Positions 11,958 to 24,210 of a stretch of 64,000 nucleotides of DNA are shown here, piece by piece. The position numbers and the translations under genes were made by a program. Source of the DNA: Elmis aenea (lineage: Eukaryota; Arthropoda; Insecta; Coleoptera; Elmidae); contig OX393577.1 of assembly GCA_947652605.1 (NCBI GenBank), positions 23,997,466 through 24,061,465 on the forward strand, in the 5' to 3' direction. The notes under the pieces are model-generated. The model ran no database searches, had not been told where the DNA came from, and saw only the letters and a list, made by a program, of their open reading frames with translations. Numbering within the stretch: the first letter of the stretch is position 1; every line of letters starts with the position of its first letter.

Positions 11958-13062
11958 ATAATATACGCCAATACTGGTAGTAATTAAAAACACATTTTAA
12001 GTAAAAACATTTTTATTATTCCTGGTCCTAAATTAGAAACACACCGAAGAAGCGGAAAGAGTTTGTACCTTCACTGAAATAAAATTATATAAATTTGTGG
12101 CATGCTTTTTGATATACCACTTGAATTAATTTCATTTACAAAAGTGGGTTTTGCTTTTAAAACATATTAATAGTTCGTGTAATTATGAAACATCCTGTAT
12201 ATTTTTTTTTGGGTGTAGTACATTGCCTTGTCATTTAAAAAATATCATTTGATTAAAAGTTAAATGCGGTGGTTTGTTGTAGTCAACATATATTTTTAAT
12301 ATAATCGTGTTACCAAGTACCAAGTACCAAGTTCGCACAAAATAAATTATTAAAATTATGTATTATTATGAAACATAATTGTAATATATCTCAACCACTC
12401 AACCAACATGCAAAAAACAGTTCTCGTATCAAAAAATTTCTAGGCCATGAGCACAAAACTTTCAGTGCGCTTTTTATGTTGTTTGACTTATGAAACACAT
12501 CAAATATTTCATATTTTTTATTTATTAACTTTTATATTGTGCTTTTATTCCGCCACTTTTTTCCCAACTTTTACTCGCTTAACGTAAATCATAATATAAA
12601 AGTTGCAGATGTTTTTTTGTTGTAACTAGAGTGTTATTATGATTTATCCTCTATTACTGAAGATTAGATTGCATGGCACTGTTTTTATGATCATCGTTAC
12701 TGGTTCGTGCAAGTAAGTAAAGAAAATTATAATCAAAATCTCATGTGACTAATGGGTTTGTTTAAAACGGAGTGAAATCTACCGCAGAATCTATTTTGTT
12801 TTATGGTCCATTACGTTTGTCCTACAATGTTGCTTACAATGTAGTCATTCGTTTGTAGCTTAAACAGGGGTTCTTAAACTCTATCATTTTTCTAACGAGC
12901 ACACCAAAAAACAGCTTTCTGTGCAGTTGCCTAAAAATATGATTTTCGATACTAGGCTTAGGTATCTGGTGACAATTTTCTTGTTTTTGCTTTTCGTTTT
13001 AGTTTAATAGTTGTCAAAATGTTATAATATTTTTCGCTCTACACACAAAGCCAAATAAAAGC
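11958..13062. other. Stretch without recognised gene; short (ACCAAGT)3 run near 12311
   Basis: Besides the three-unit ACCAAGT run, I see only AT-rich sequence. Confidence 0.5.
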
Positions 13063-13066
13063 TATA

Positions 13067-14305
13067 GGGTGGCGCATCGGGTACGCCGGATTTAATTTTT
13101 AAATGAAACAGTAAATTATTATTTAATTGTGAAATTTTTATTGATTTATAAAGTAGACATGGTGAAATTAATTATGGAATACGATGTCGGTCAAATGACC
13201 GCCGCGGCTGTGCTGGCATACCCCGACCCTTTTGATCAAATTTTCGAAGACTTTTTGTAAGGCAGTTGGCTCAGTTTCAAAAATAACGCGTTGGATTTCT
13301 GTTTTCAGTTCAGTAATTGTACGTGGCTTGTTAGCATAGACTTTCGACTTTACAAAACCCCAGAGAAAAAAATCGCATGGCGTCAAGTCGCAAGATTTGG
13401 GCGGCTAATTTACGTCAGCATTTCTGGAAATCACACGACCAGGAAAATGTTGTCTTAACAATTCGATTGTTTCTCTTGCTGTATGGCATGTGGCACCATC
13501 CTGCTAAAACTACATTTCTTCGAGGTCCATGTCGTGCAATTGATTCCACAAAAAGTTCGATATCATGCCACGATATCGTATTCCATTTACAGTTACAGCT
13601 TGGCCAGACTCATTCTTAAAAAAGAACGGTCCAATTACAGCCCATAATCCGCACCAAACAATGACTCTTTGTTACATCGTTGTTTCAACACGAAGATTTT
13701 CATTGCCGAAATTTGACAATTTTGCTTATTAACAATACCACCTATATGAAAATGAGCTTCATCTTTAAAAAAATGGCACTGTTTGGTTTTTCATCATGCA
13801 AATGGTCTTGTGGCTTGAGCTCCTGAGTTAATTGAACTTTGTAAGGGTGGAGGTGAAGGTCTTTAGTGAGAATTCGTTGCAAACTTCTTCTGCTAATATT
13901 CAATTGTTGAGAACGACGACATGTTGATGTTCCTGGATTCTCATCGGTACTCTCACTGACGACTGCAATGTTTTCGGCCGACCGCACAGGACGAGGTAAT
14001 GTTTGTTTGTTCATAAACGAACCAGTTTCCTCAAATTTTTTATTTAATTTTAATGGTGGACTTATTAATTGAAATATGCAAACCAAGAATTCCACGAACT
14101 TTTTGAACAATATCCGTAAAACTTTCGCCAAATTTGTAATGCGTTTTAACTTTTAACAATAACAATACGTTAATCTTTTGTATAGCGATCCATTTTTAAT
14201 AACCTCAACGGCAGCAGATGACAAATGTGAAACATTGGGGTTGCCAAATTAAATACAAAAAAAAATGAAGGGAAATTTAAATCCGGCGTACCCGATGCGC
14301 CATCC
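13067..14305 (-). mobile_element. Tc1/mariner-type transposon, degenerate
   Basis: The inverted termini GGGTGGCGCATCGGGTACGC and GCGTACCCGATGCGCCATCC differ at one base over about 29 bp. They are flanked by TA/TATA. Length is about 1.24 kb, near full size for the family. The right boundary directly abuts a half palindromic element sharing the TATA. Confidence 0.9.
13168..14131 (-). pseudogene. mariner-like transposase remnant (DDE type)
   Basis: On the minus strand the N-terminal part (from about 14131) includes TGSFMNKQTLPRPVRSAENI, ENPGTSTCRRSQQLNISRRS and LQRILTKDLHLHPYKVQLTQ. These are the second helix-turn-helix and linker typical of insect mariner-family proteins. The C-terminal part reads MTPCDFFLWGFVKSKVYANK and ends CQHSRGGHLTDIVFHN at a stop near 13168. 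PCDFFLWG holds the last acidic catalytic position (a DD3xD-type arrangement). The middle is shifted between frames, so no intact protein can be made. Confidence 0.87.
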
Positions 14306-14307
14306 TA

Positions 14308-14839
14308 TACAGGGTTCTCGTTTTTCGCGGGCGACTATGGGGATCTCGTAAACGGTAAGAGTTACGACTTCGGTTAAATTAGGGCAAAGTTGTATATTCA
14401 GGTGCTTAATAGTTTGAAGCAAACAGAACTTATCTAGCTCTTTTAGTTTTTGAGATATAGGGAAAAAAGTAAAAAAGTGGATTTTTGTTTTTTGCCCGTA
14501 ACTTTTTCATTTGATGTCAAATTTCATTTTTGTAAAAACATTTTCATGGCCACTTTTTGCAAGGAATCAAATTCCCCAATTATATATTCCGTGCGACGTT
14601 TCGTTTTTTTTTTAAACCATCATCAGGTCAATTTTTTCTTATGGACACTATATCTGATTTTAACGCCAATTTGTAGAGCATTTTATTCTGAATTCGACAA
14701 TGTATAACAGTTGGCACTTTTTTGAAACAATTGTTGTTAAAAATGGCAAAAACAAATATTTTATTTAAAACAAATCCTAATCGGCTTGGTAAATAATTAT
14801 CTTTATCCCTTTTTCCTTGGAAGCAGGTGAGTAAACCGA
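14308..14839 (+). mobile_element. Half palindromic element (GGTTCTCG family), single arm
   Basis: It starts TACAGGGTTCTCGTTTTTCG, then ATGGGGATCTCGTAAACGGT. It matches the left arm of the complete element at 25992-27510 nearly base for base until about 14839 (GCAGGTGAGTAAACCG), where similarity stops. The right arm is missing. The frame starting at about 14450 recurs in all three arms and reflects DNA conservation, not a gene. Confidence 0.8.
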
Positions 14840-15065
14840 TGAACCGATAAAGGAGGACGAAACGTCGGTTATGAAGAAACCTTCGACGCGGTTCCAAGCC
14901 GGAAACAACCTATATACATTGGACATCGGCCGCGGAAGCCTACAACATAGTGTAAAGATAATTCCGCATTTTCACCGTATAACAAGAGCATGTGTTGCTG
15001 TAAATTTCAAATATTACAAACTTATTTCATTATTAAATCAATCAGTTTTACACTCTAAGTTATAA
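14840..15065 (+). repeat. GC-richer fragment, possibly a LINE or Penelope tail
   Basis: Follows the half element directly. It contains GACGAAACGTCGGTTATG and CATCGGCCGCGGAAGCCTAC. Such GACGAAACGTCGG / CGGCCGCGGAAGCC strings recall the tails of insect retroelements, but I have no matching copy in the window. Identity uncertain. Confidence 0.35.
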
Positions 15066-15589
15066 AATTTACGAGATGGTTATAAAGTTATGAAACATTT
15101 AATTTAGTGTATGCAATAAACAAACAGAGATTTATTTAAATTAGGTTCCAAACAATCGGTTAGGTACCGAAATGAATATAATTTCTTAATTGTAGGTAGT
15201 TAGAACCTTTTGTAACACGGATTTTCCACTTCCGTTTGCAAACATGTATTTTCAGGTACCAATGTATTTCCATATTGACCAATGGCAGCTTTCTGATAAC
15301 ATTAATTTATTATTTGAATATTGAGATGTACAAAAGTTTTAATCAGTGTTAAGAAAACTTGCAAACCAATAACGTGAACTAGCTGTAAACAGTGTTTTCG
15401 TTGATTCGGTTGTTCAAACGACACAAGTCATATTCTCTGATACGGATTTTTTATTTTTGAAATAAAAAAACGGCCGGCTTTTATGATTATAAAATACCGG
15501 ATTATGCATTTAAGTAAAAAATATCGCAGGATGATTTCGTAAGAAAGAAAACTTAAAAAAAAATGTGATATTTAATAGCCTTTCATTAA

Positions 15590-16580
15590 CGTATACCGTT
15601 TGTAAATGAAGTGTGGTACACCCTCTTTTTTTTCTTTAGTTTTGATTGTAGATGAATTAAATTTTAGACATATATTATGAGCACACAATTGTATCACTTC
15701 CGGTTTCGCCGGAAATGACTTCAACTTTGTTATTTTAAATAGAACACCCTGTATGTTTTTACATTTCTGGAAAGAGAAAGCGATTTTGTTTACAACTGCA
15801 CTATTTTGGTTAATGTTTATAACCTCAAATAATTTTGGAACCAAAATTTATTTTTTTATTTAGTGTGCCGTGACCTGCTTAAATTGAATTTTATTATGTC
15901 AACAATTGTCCAAAAAACTTTTTTGTAAATTTTAATTGACATTTAGGTTACTTTAATCGGCTTTGAAGGTTGCGGAATCCGTTTTTTTGACAAAAAGTTA
16001 ATTTTTTTAAATGGAACTGTGGTAATACAAGTGGTTATTTAAATGAAGCATCTTTTAACGAATCCATCGATAGAAATAATTTGTATTTTTATTAAGAGTC
16101 TGCTTCAAGAACTTGAAATTATTGTAAAGATTTCTTAAGAGATCCTGTTAATCGCAGTACACTCTGCATAACTGCAACAAAACAAAAACAAAGGTGCTAT
16201 GGAAGATTGCTGTGGAAGCAAACAAATGTTTGTTTACGTGTTTCGTATGTCATTGTGGTGGTTACGCAGTCATTAAATTAAAACTTACTAAAGAATTTAA
16301 TTTTGGTTCACAAATTATTTGAGTTATAAAAAGGAACCAAAATAGTGTTTTTGTATCCAAAATCGCTTCATCTTTCCAAAATTGTAAAAAATATACAGGG
16401 CGTTCCATTTAAATTAACAAAGTTGAGGTCATTTCCGGCGAAACCGGAAGTGAAAATTGTGTGCATGTGCCAAAAACCCGGTTTTTTACACATATTCTAC
16501 GTCTGAAATTTTATTAATTAAAAATCAAAACTAAAGAAAACAAAGTGGGTGTACCACACTTCATTTACACCCGGTAGGTG
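15590..16580. repeat. Inverted pair of a dispersed repeat (TTCCGGCGAAACCGGAAGTG family)
   Basis: The left part (15590-15860) and right part (16310-16580) are complementary over about 250 bp: GTGTGGTACACCC against GGGTGTACCACAC, CACTTCCGGTTTCGCCGGAA against its complement, AACACCCTGTA against TACAGGGCGTT, and on inward to ACTATTTTGGTT. The CAGGG strings therefore face inwards. Other copies are at 32200-32480 and 35800-35990. TTCCGGCGAAACCGGAA is itself nearly palindromic. Confidence 0.75.
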
Positions 16581-17373
16581 CACCCACAATTGTTTGCAGC
16601 TTCGTTTTTTTCGTTTTTTAAAATTAGAGCAGCGACACAAGCTACTTCGTTAAAATTCATCTTCACAAATAAACTTACCACAAATTTTTATCGCCCATGC
16701 GCGGACGCAATTATTTTCAGGAGATTTTTAATCATGCAATTTTTAGTTGCGTGTAAAAATATCGCCGATGCGTGACAAGCCTTAACCGAATGTTTTTTGT
16801 ATGAAACTATAGACCGAAATAAACTCTTAGCATTACATTCTTTTAAATCGTTTCTTGAAGTATATTTTTAAAAACAAAATATCTTACACGGTCCTTAAAT
16901 TAGTACCACGATAATTCTCTCTTCAGTATGTGAAAACATAATAATATAATGCCGAGCTCTATCTCTATTATGTATAACCAACAGGTGCTTGGCGGGTCGC
17001 CAAAGTTATATAGCTCGGTGTGTTCCTGTTAGCCTCATTTAAGACAAACTTTATTTACCAAGTTTTCCAAACTGGGCTAAATTAGGTTATTAATGTTATC
17101 CCGAAAACATGAAGCATCCATTATCAAGAATTTAGCGTCGCACAATTAAGGTGCAAATCGGATGAATGTTAATTTAAACTGAAGGATAGTGATTACGAAA
17201 CTATTGTGAGCATCGTAGTAAACCAAATTTTTAAGGATTTGGTTAGAGGCGCTCATCAATAAATCAGGCAAGAATCGGTTTATTATACATATACCTAGAT
17301 ATATTTAGTAAAAATTTTATTTCCGATGTAATATCTAGTAAACAGTATTTTCATTTTAAACCCACAAAATGAG
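16581..17373. other. Stretch without recognised gene
   Basis: No supportable coding exon or repeat boundary seen. Confidence 0.5.
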
Positions 17374-17375
17374 TA

Positions 17376-18885
17376 TACAGGGTGATTGAAATTCAAGTTT
17401 AAGCATGGGGATCTCGTTTATTATAATAGCTAGAATATAGGTTTAAATTTGGCAAAGTTGCTTAATTTGGTGCTCAATAATAAATCAAAGAGAAATTGGA
17501 AATATCTCAAACGGTTTCCGAGAAAATTAGGAAAAACAGGAAAATACGATTTTTGAAAATAGTCTATAACTCCTTTATGAAATATTTCAGATGTGTAAAA
17601 ACATTGCTCAAGTAACTTTTTAAGCAGAATCAGATGGGGGTCACAAGTCTTTACTAAATCGATTCGTTTTTGTTTTATGACAACCAACTTTAGTTTTTCT
17701 TATGGGCGCTATTTTTGCTATTTACATAATCAAATACTCCTAGCATTTATTTTTCTGAATCCATTGTTGTATTACACATGGTATTTTACTTTTTATTCAT
17801 TGATAAATTTAAAAAAAAGGGTTTTAAACAATAACCATTATAAATCAGGTAGGTCGGTCATTGTAGTTTATGTTGTTTCCATGACAACCAATTAACAAAC
17901 TAAAAATTTTAAAAGTCCGTTACTTGTCATCGTAATAGATTCGTAAAAATGAACTTAACAAAGAAAAACACCATATGAGGCGAATTTTTTATACCGTTCT
18001 TTTAAGTTTTGTTATACGCTTATACGTTATCACATACTTCATACAAATTTTCTTGGAATTCTGTTTAATGTAGTGTTTTTTTCGGATATGTTTGTAATAA
18101 AAATGTTTTTTTAAATTGTCATTTGAAACCTTTCTGCCATATTTTTGGCCCTATATTTTCCTAAGTTTCTGCCCAACGTACAAAAATATGTGTGCGAGGG
18201 TTGTCTTCTTTCTGGATATGTTTCTGCATATCGTTGACATGACAATATAGAATTCCTATTCAATGAACAAAAAATTCGCAGCATATCGCGTTTTTCTTCG
18301 TTATTAAAGTTCATTTTTATGAATTTATTGATGTGACAAGTAACGGACTTTCAAATCTTTTATTTTGTTGATTGGTGGTCATGGAAACAACATAAACTAC
18401 AATGACCGGCCTACCTGATTTATAGGGGTTATAGTTTAAAACGTATTTTCTTAAATTTTACAGCGAATAAAGAAGTAAAATACCATGTGTAATACATCAA
18501 TCAATTTAGAAAAATAAATGCTATTTGATTACGTAAATAGCAAAAATTGCGCCTATAAGAAAAACTAAAGTTGGTTATCATAAAACGAAAACGAATCGAT
18601 CTGGGAAAAAATTGTGACCACCATCCGATTCGGCTTAAAAAGTTGATTCGACAATTTTTTTACACATTTAAAATATTTCAAACTCCAAAGAAGTTATAGA
18701 CCATTTACAAAAATCGTATTTTCGTTTTTTTTTTTTTTATTGGATACCGTTTGAGATATTTCCAATTTCTCTTTGGATTATTAACAAGCACCAAATTTAG
18801 CAACTTTTCCAAATTTAAACCTATATTCTAGCTATTATAATAAGCGAGATCCCCATGCTTAAACTCGAATTTCAATCACCCTGTA
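17376..18885. mobile_element. Palindromic TIR element with DUF4817-type remnants (GATTGAAATTC family)
   Basis: Ends TACAGGGTGATTGAAATTC...GAATTTCAATCACCCTGTA with TA on both sides; about 1.5 kb. Arms of about 600 bp are complementary, including GCATGGGGATCTCG and its complement. The centre lies between about 17990 and 18110. Each arm holds the start of the same reading frame in opposite orientation. Confidence 0.87.
18111..18314 (-). pseudogene. DUF4817-type helix-turn-helix fragment of a transposon protein
   Basis: 67 codons from ATG at 18314: MNFNNEEKRDMLRIFCSLNR, then CQRYAETYPERRQPSHTYFC and LGRNLGKYR. The pattern (EEK.DML.IF...N...A...Y.E.YPERRQPS...F..L..NL) is that of DUF4817, the N-terminal DNA-binding domain of many insect transposon proteins. 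The DDE part is absent. The left arm has a truncated copy at 17949-17978 on the + strand (MNLTKKNTI, then stop). Probably a relic, although this frame is open. Confidence 0.72.
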
Positions 18886-18887
18886 TA

Positions 18888-19575
18888 GGTATTTTCCTTT
18901 GTTAGAATTATCGATTGTTTTTAAACTCATTCTTTATATTGCGGAATCCAGCTGTACAGTTTGAATGTTACAACTGCGGTTGTATCATTAAACCTCCCCC
19001 CAGGAGAGCGATATATTATTATATGTGTTTAAAACTGTGCCACTTTTTGAAATTTACGATAATATGGCTGGCAAATACTATTGACAGTTTAGATATGTTA
19101 AATATATGCGCAATTTTGCAAGACAAATTTATGCAAAGTTAATTTCGTAAGATTTACAAATAAGTTAATTTAAAATGTTTTCATAAATTTATATCCATCC
19201 GACTTTTTTTTCTCCCGAAGCGCTACGGCTTACCACTAATAAGGAGGGATTTGACAAAACTCTGAAGATGCTTTCAATTTCCTAGGAATTTGATTGTTAG
19301 GGATTTAAATATAATAAATCTTAGCATTCGCTTTTGGAGATTTGTCAGGGGTGAAACAACGGCTATAAATTGAAATGTATTGTATGTATTTAAAGTTTTC
19401 TTAAGATAACGCGTATTGTGTTCGAATCAAGTGGTATTAATTAATTTAGTCTTCCAATGGATAAATAAGGTTGCAAGAAATCTAGAAGCTTAAGCCTAAA
19501 GTTGTGTTATTTTCATTAGGAATAATTGAAGACTAATCGTTATTTTGAAAGCTGAAAATTTAATCGATATTTCTA
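18888..19575. other. Stretch without recognised gene
   Basis: AT-rich. The + strand frame at 18915-19142 has no recognisable domain. Confidence 0.5.
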
Positions 19576-19599
19576 CACATGATGCCAATATTGAATGTT

Positions 19600-21010
19600 A
19601 GGAATTGTTTCAGGTCGTTTTTAAACAAACTGAAGGTAAAAATACATTGCTCAGAGTGTCTAACACTTTTAGAAAATATGAAGGCTACTCCAAAACAATC
19701 GATTATTTTGGACATTTTTAAAAACTTTAAGGAGTTATTAGAAATTATTTTAGGCCATTTCTGAACGAACCAAAGTTAAAAATGCATTACGTAGGGTATC
19801 TTTAACACTTTTAAATGATATAAAGACCATCTCAAAACAATCGACAGTTTTTTTGAAAAAAAATGCCAGGTTAATATACACGGGTGGTCCACTTTTTTGT
19901 AGCAGGACAGTCGATACAAAAACTTATTTTAAAGCGAATATTCCACATCACCATGGGTCCATAAACGCTTCATTTCAAAGATACAGGGTTGAAATTTTCA
20001 AAAAAATATCGATTATTTTCAACCGTTTTCCAACCAGTATATATGTTTAAACCAAATTTGATATACAGCACCACCTTACAGGTTACCACATTCGGTGAGA
20101 ATGTCAAGCCCCACAAGCAACCAGTGTCGGAGTTATGGGGGTTCAGTTTCAATAAATTTTATAAAAAAACTAGTACGGCCCTGTTCAAAATCAAACTCGA
20201 ACTTGTTTTTGGGTAAAGTATTTTATTCTAAACACCGTTTGGCGCAGAATTTAATTTATTTTACTATTCTCACGCAAAATTTGTTTGTAAATTCGATCAT
20301 AAAATATCGCTAATATTCGAAATAAAGAAGTAATTACCGATTTTTGCAGTTTTTAATAACAGAACATGCTAATAATGAGGGAAGAAGTCCGCTAAATTAA
20401 CGATTAATGGGCATTTACTCTGTAATTTTCTGCTTTTCGCAATATTTTTAGATCGAATTTTTAGTGCAAATTTTTCGCGAGAATAGTAAAATAAATCAAA
20501 TTTCGCGCCAAACGGTGGTAGCTACGAAGAAAAGTCAAGAGATACTTTTTGTTTAAAATAAAAGGTTCTACCCAAAAACAAGTTTGAGTTTGATTTTAAA
20601 CAGGTCCGTACTACTTTTTTATAAAATTTATTTAAACTGAACAACCACAACTCCGCTAATGGTTGCTTGTGAGGTTTAACATTCTTACCGAATGTGGTAT
20701 TCTGTAAGGTGGTGCTGTATACCAAATTTGGTTGAGAAGCAGTTAAAAATTATTGATATTTTTTCGAAAATTTCTTTAAAATGGACCCATGTTGATATGG
20801 AATATTCGCTTTAAAATAAGTTTTTCTATCGACTGTTAAAGTCCTGCTACAAAATAAGTGGACCACCCTGTAGTCTTGGAACTTTTTAAAAACCTTGAGG
20901 AGCTGTAAGAAACTGTTTTAGGCCGTTTCTAAACGAACCAAAGGTGGAAATGCATTGCTTAGGGTGTCTTTAACATTTTCAGAAAATATAAAGACCATTT
21001 CCAAAAAAAT
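19600..21010 (+). repeat. Satellite-like monomers, about 140-170 bp, split by a palindromic element
   Basis: Monomers share TTTTAGGCC(G/A)TTTCT.AACGAACCAAAG, then ATGCATTGCTTAGGGTGTCT, TTAACA.TTT and TATAAAGACCAT.TC.AAA. Copies begin near 19613, 19753 and 20921; removing the 1.0 kb insertion at 19874-20875 restores regular spacing. The same monomer occurs in opposite orientation at 43490-44950. Confidence 0.75.
19874..20875. mobile_element. Palindromic element (GGTGGTCCACTT family)
   Basis: Ends TACACGGGTGGTCCACTTTT and AAGTGGACCACCCTGTA. Arms of about 440 bp are complementary: AGCAGGACAGTCGATA against TATCGACTGTTAAAGTCCTGC, ACCACATTCGGTGAGAATGT against its complement, CGTTTGGCGC against its complement. 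The centre lies near 20340-20440. It interrupts the satellite array, so it is younger. Short frames here are arm-shared. Confidence 0.82.
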
Positions 21011-21225
21011 TTATATCATCACTATACTAACGAAGCGACATAAAATGAGAATATTTTGTATGTGAAATATTAACAGAAATTACATTTGTTTCTTTTAATA
21101 ATAGACCAGTTGAAGTAACGCAATTATTTATTTGATATAAATCTATAAATTTGCAAAATACAACTTATTAAAATACATTATTATAGCTAAATACATTCCT
21201 TTCGTCTGAGTCGTTCAACACAAAG

Positions 21226-21598
21226 TAATAGTTATTTATGTATCAAGTGTAACTTTTTCTGCCGCGTCTGGCCGAAAAAGTACGTTTTGGCCGAGGTGCA
21301 TATTACATTTTTTGTGCGATCGAATTAAAAACAATTTAAATTTTTAGTAATTTTCAAAATTATAGGTTAGACACTACGTGACATTCTGTCACTGACAGAT
21401 GACGGCGTGTGTACTGCATTACCGGCCCTCTCCTTAGCAACGGCCGTAAAAGTTACTTTTTCGGCCGTTGCTAAGGGTAACGGCCTGAAAAGTAGCTTTT
21501 ACGAACGTTGCTAAGGATAGGGCCGGTAATGCAGTACTTTATGGTTGCTAGCGCGTCCGTCAAACAGCTGTTTCTAGTACGATCGCACAAAAAATATA
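21226..21598 (+). mobile_element. GC-rich foldback element H, copy 2
   Basis: Same start (AATAGTTATTTATGTATCAAG) and end (CGATCGCACAAAAAATA) as copy 1, with about 50 bp of the left GC-rich part deleted. The nested CTTAGCAACGGCCGTAAAAG foldback is preserved. Confidence 0.82.
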
Positions 21599-21599
21599 T

Positions 21600-23100
21600 T
21601 AGTATTTAACATTAAATTCGTACGATTTCACCAAAACCCTTATAAAGCAACTGCAATTTCCAATAAAAGCTTGGGCAGCAATTTCGGTATATCTTCATTT
21701 CAGTTATCTACATCGACCCAAATTTCAGTTGCACATCTCAACTACTCTAGGCCATCGAACGCAGAGAATTTGGAATGAGACGCTGATCTAAACTGGCAGA
21801 TCTATATTATGATCTCTTTTGCCCGCGCGCAGTTTGATATCTATAATTAGAACCGCCTCTTTCATTTCAGAGACACTCTGAAACTCTTACCATCGAAAAT
21901 TATCGGTGTTGACTTTATAACTCCAACATATGTTACAATCTGTTTCTTTCAAATAGCACATTTTTATTCGTAAAGTTGTAACCATTGTATATTGTAAGTT
22001 GAGAGCAGTCAACTGTTGAGAAATTAATAATATTGTAATACACGAAGTAGCTATCTAGTGTGCATTTTTATCATCACAAACAACTACTTTATCAACATTT
22101 TGTTCAATACTGATTAAGAGCAAAATGTAAAGGAAATACACGAATATTTAATAAAGCTCTAGGTGTGATTAATTAAAAGCTTTATGTAGTTTCCGTTCGT
22201 CTTTTAGCTCGTCGATAATTTCCTAATTGCATTCATCTATCACCAATTACGCATGTTAATGAGATGCCGTGATCATCAGCACTTTGCAGGTGCCACACCT
22301 ATGTACATAAAACGTACGTGAACAAACAGCAAATGGAAATAAACTACTACCAGAATCGTAATAAAACTGCATGATTTTAACAATATTTATAAGCCTTACA
22401 TCTTCCAGGTATATCTTTTAAAAAAAGATTTATGTTTAATGCTTCTGTTAGGTACGTTTATGTTAGTACGTGTTATTTTTTTATCAACATTATATCTTTT
22501 TAATGACCCCAGCCTATTAGAAAATCTATATTTATAAGTTCACTACGAGTATTTTGTACTTAAAAATGTTTACGTATTCATAAAAATTAAACTTCTTTTA
22601 TTAGCTGTGCTTAACTTTACCTAAAGGTATATTTGAATTAATTTAATATACCTACTTTGTTTTCCCTGCATACATAAAGTGAGTTCTTTGGTGGAAGCTT
22701 GTCTTTGCGCTTGGAGGTTAAGATATTTTATAACTTCAAGATTTTATGCTATATAAGGCAAATGTATACTGCAGTACTTTGCGTGACTTCCCATGTTTCA
22801 AGTGTTGTGTTTCGTTTCTTTATCAAACCGTAATACCTTAAAAAATCTTTATTAAACAAACTAAGAAAGAAAAACAGCGTACGCTGGAAAATATATATGT
22901 ATATGTAGGTAAGCTCCCTTCTTTTTACGTCACATTTAAAGCGAGATATGAATTATTCATGAACGAGCGAGTTATTTATGTTTTAAGGAATAATTTTCAA
23001 AACAAGCATTTCATCATAAATTATTATATTCAGTGAACTGAAAGGAAATAAACTGGTGTCGCCATAAATATTGTATTTATGTCCGTGTGTGTGTTTGTGT
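21600..23100. other. Stretch without recognised gene
   Basis: I see no supportable exon or repeat ends, only AT-rich sequence. Confidence 0.5.
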
Positions 23101-23103
23101 ATT

Positions 23104-23171
23104 AGTGGAGCGATTCTTAACCGGGCGCTGCGGCCCCCTGGGGGGCCGTGAAAGGTTTTAAGGGGGCCACG
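23104..23171. mobile_element. Probable hAT terminus fragment
   Basis: AGTGGAGCGATTCTTAACCG followed by a GC-rich inverted repeat (GGCCCCCTGGGGGGCC) and AAGGGGGCCACG. GCGATTCTTAACC...GGGGCC is a common hAT end type. It stops abruptly at element H copy 3. Confidence 0.5.
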
Positions 23172-23568
23172 TTTCTAGTACAATCGCACAAAAAACAACT
23201 TTTTGTGCGATCGTACTAGAAACAGTTGTTTGACGGACGCGTTAGCAACCATAAAGTACTGCATTTCCGGCCTTATCCTTAGCAACGGTCGAAAAAGTTT
23301 TTTCGGCCGCTACTTTTTTCGGCCGTTATAGCGTACGAAAAAGATCATTTGCATTTAGCAGAACGGAAGGCGCATGTGCGTGTCTGAATATAAGTTCTCT
23401 GATATTATGGCTTTCCCGCTAAGGGTAGTGACGTAGAGGTCTTTAGGTTGTTAACTGTCAGATAGTTTATAACCTAATATTTTCGTGTTTACTGTTACTG
23501 AATACTGAATAAAAAATAAGTGTTGATTTACGTATGTTCTACGTTAACGTAATTTATATACAGGGTGT

Positions 23569-24210
23569 CCCACAAGATATGCCTTCGCTAATTTTTGCAT
23601 AAATCGATTGTTTAGGACCTAAAAAAACGTTTTTACCGATTATAATTTTTTTCATGTGCCTTCATATACAGGGTGTCCCAAATATAGTGAACGCATGGGG
23701 ATCTCGTAAACCCGTAAACGGTAAGAGATACAGAATTGGTTAAATGGGTCAAAATGATCTATGATTTAAGAGAAACTGTTCTATAAAAAAAACTTGGAAA
23801 AAATTACTAGTTTTTGCGCTAATGATAAAAAACAAAACACTTATTTAAAATCATACTCAAAATATTATTCGACATTGTTCGGGCACTTTTTTGCATAGAT
23901 TTGTAATTTGTCAACAAATTTTAACTATCTTCATTTGTTTTTGTTATTTTAACATCAGCAGTATTTAAAATAAGAAAGTTTTTTTTTCATAAAACAGTTG
24001 CTCTTAAATCATAGATCATTTAGACCCATTTAACCAACTCTGTATCTCTTACCGTTTACGAGATCCCCATGCTGTTTACTATATTTCGGACACCCTGTAT
24101 ATGAAGAGACACGTGAAAAAAATTATAATTGGTAAAAACGTTTTATTTAGGTCCTAAAAATTCTATTTATGCAAAAATTTGCGAAGGCATATCTTGTGGG
24201 ACACCCTGTA
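23569..24210. mobile_element. Palindromic element (GTCCCACAAGATATGCC family), interrupted at its centre
   Basis: Ends CAGGGTGTCCCACAAGATAT and ATATCTTGTGGGACACCCTG, next to TA. The arms (23569-23668, 24100-24210) are complementary and meet at a TA, where the element at 23669-24097 sits. The uninterrupted element would be about 210 bp. Confidence 0.82.
23669..24097. mobile_element. Palindromic element (GTCCCAAATATAGTG family), nested
   Basis: Ends CAGGGTGTCCCAAATATAGT...ACTATATTTCGGACACCCTG. The arms include GCATGGGGATCTCGTAAAC and ACGGTAAGAGATACAG and their complements. About 430 bp, non-coding, flanked by TA. Confidence 0.85.

Noticed and set aside
14450..14707. 85-codon frame seen again at 26134 and 27368 (apparent conserved small protein)
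   Set aside because: All three lie in arms of the same palindromic element and the similarity is at DNA level. The frame ends at arbitrary points and has no domain.
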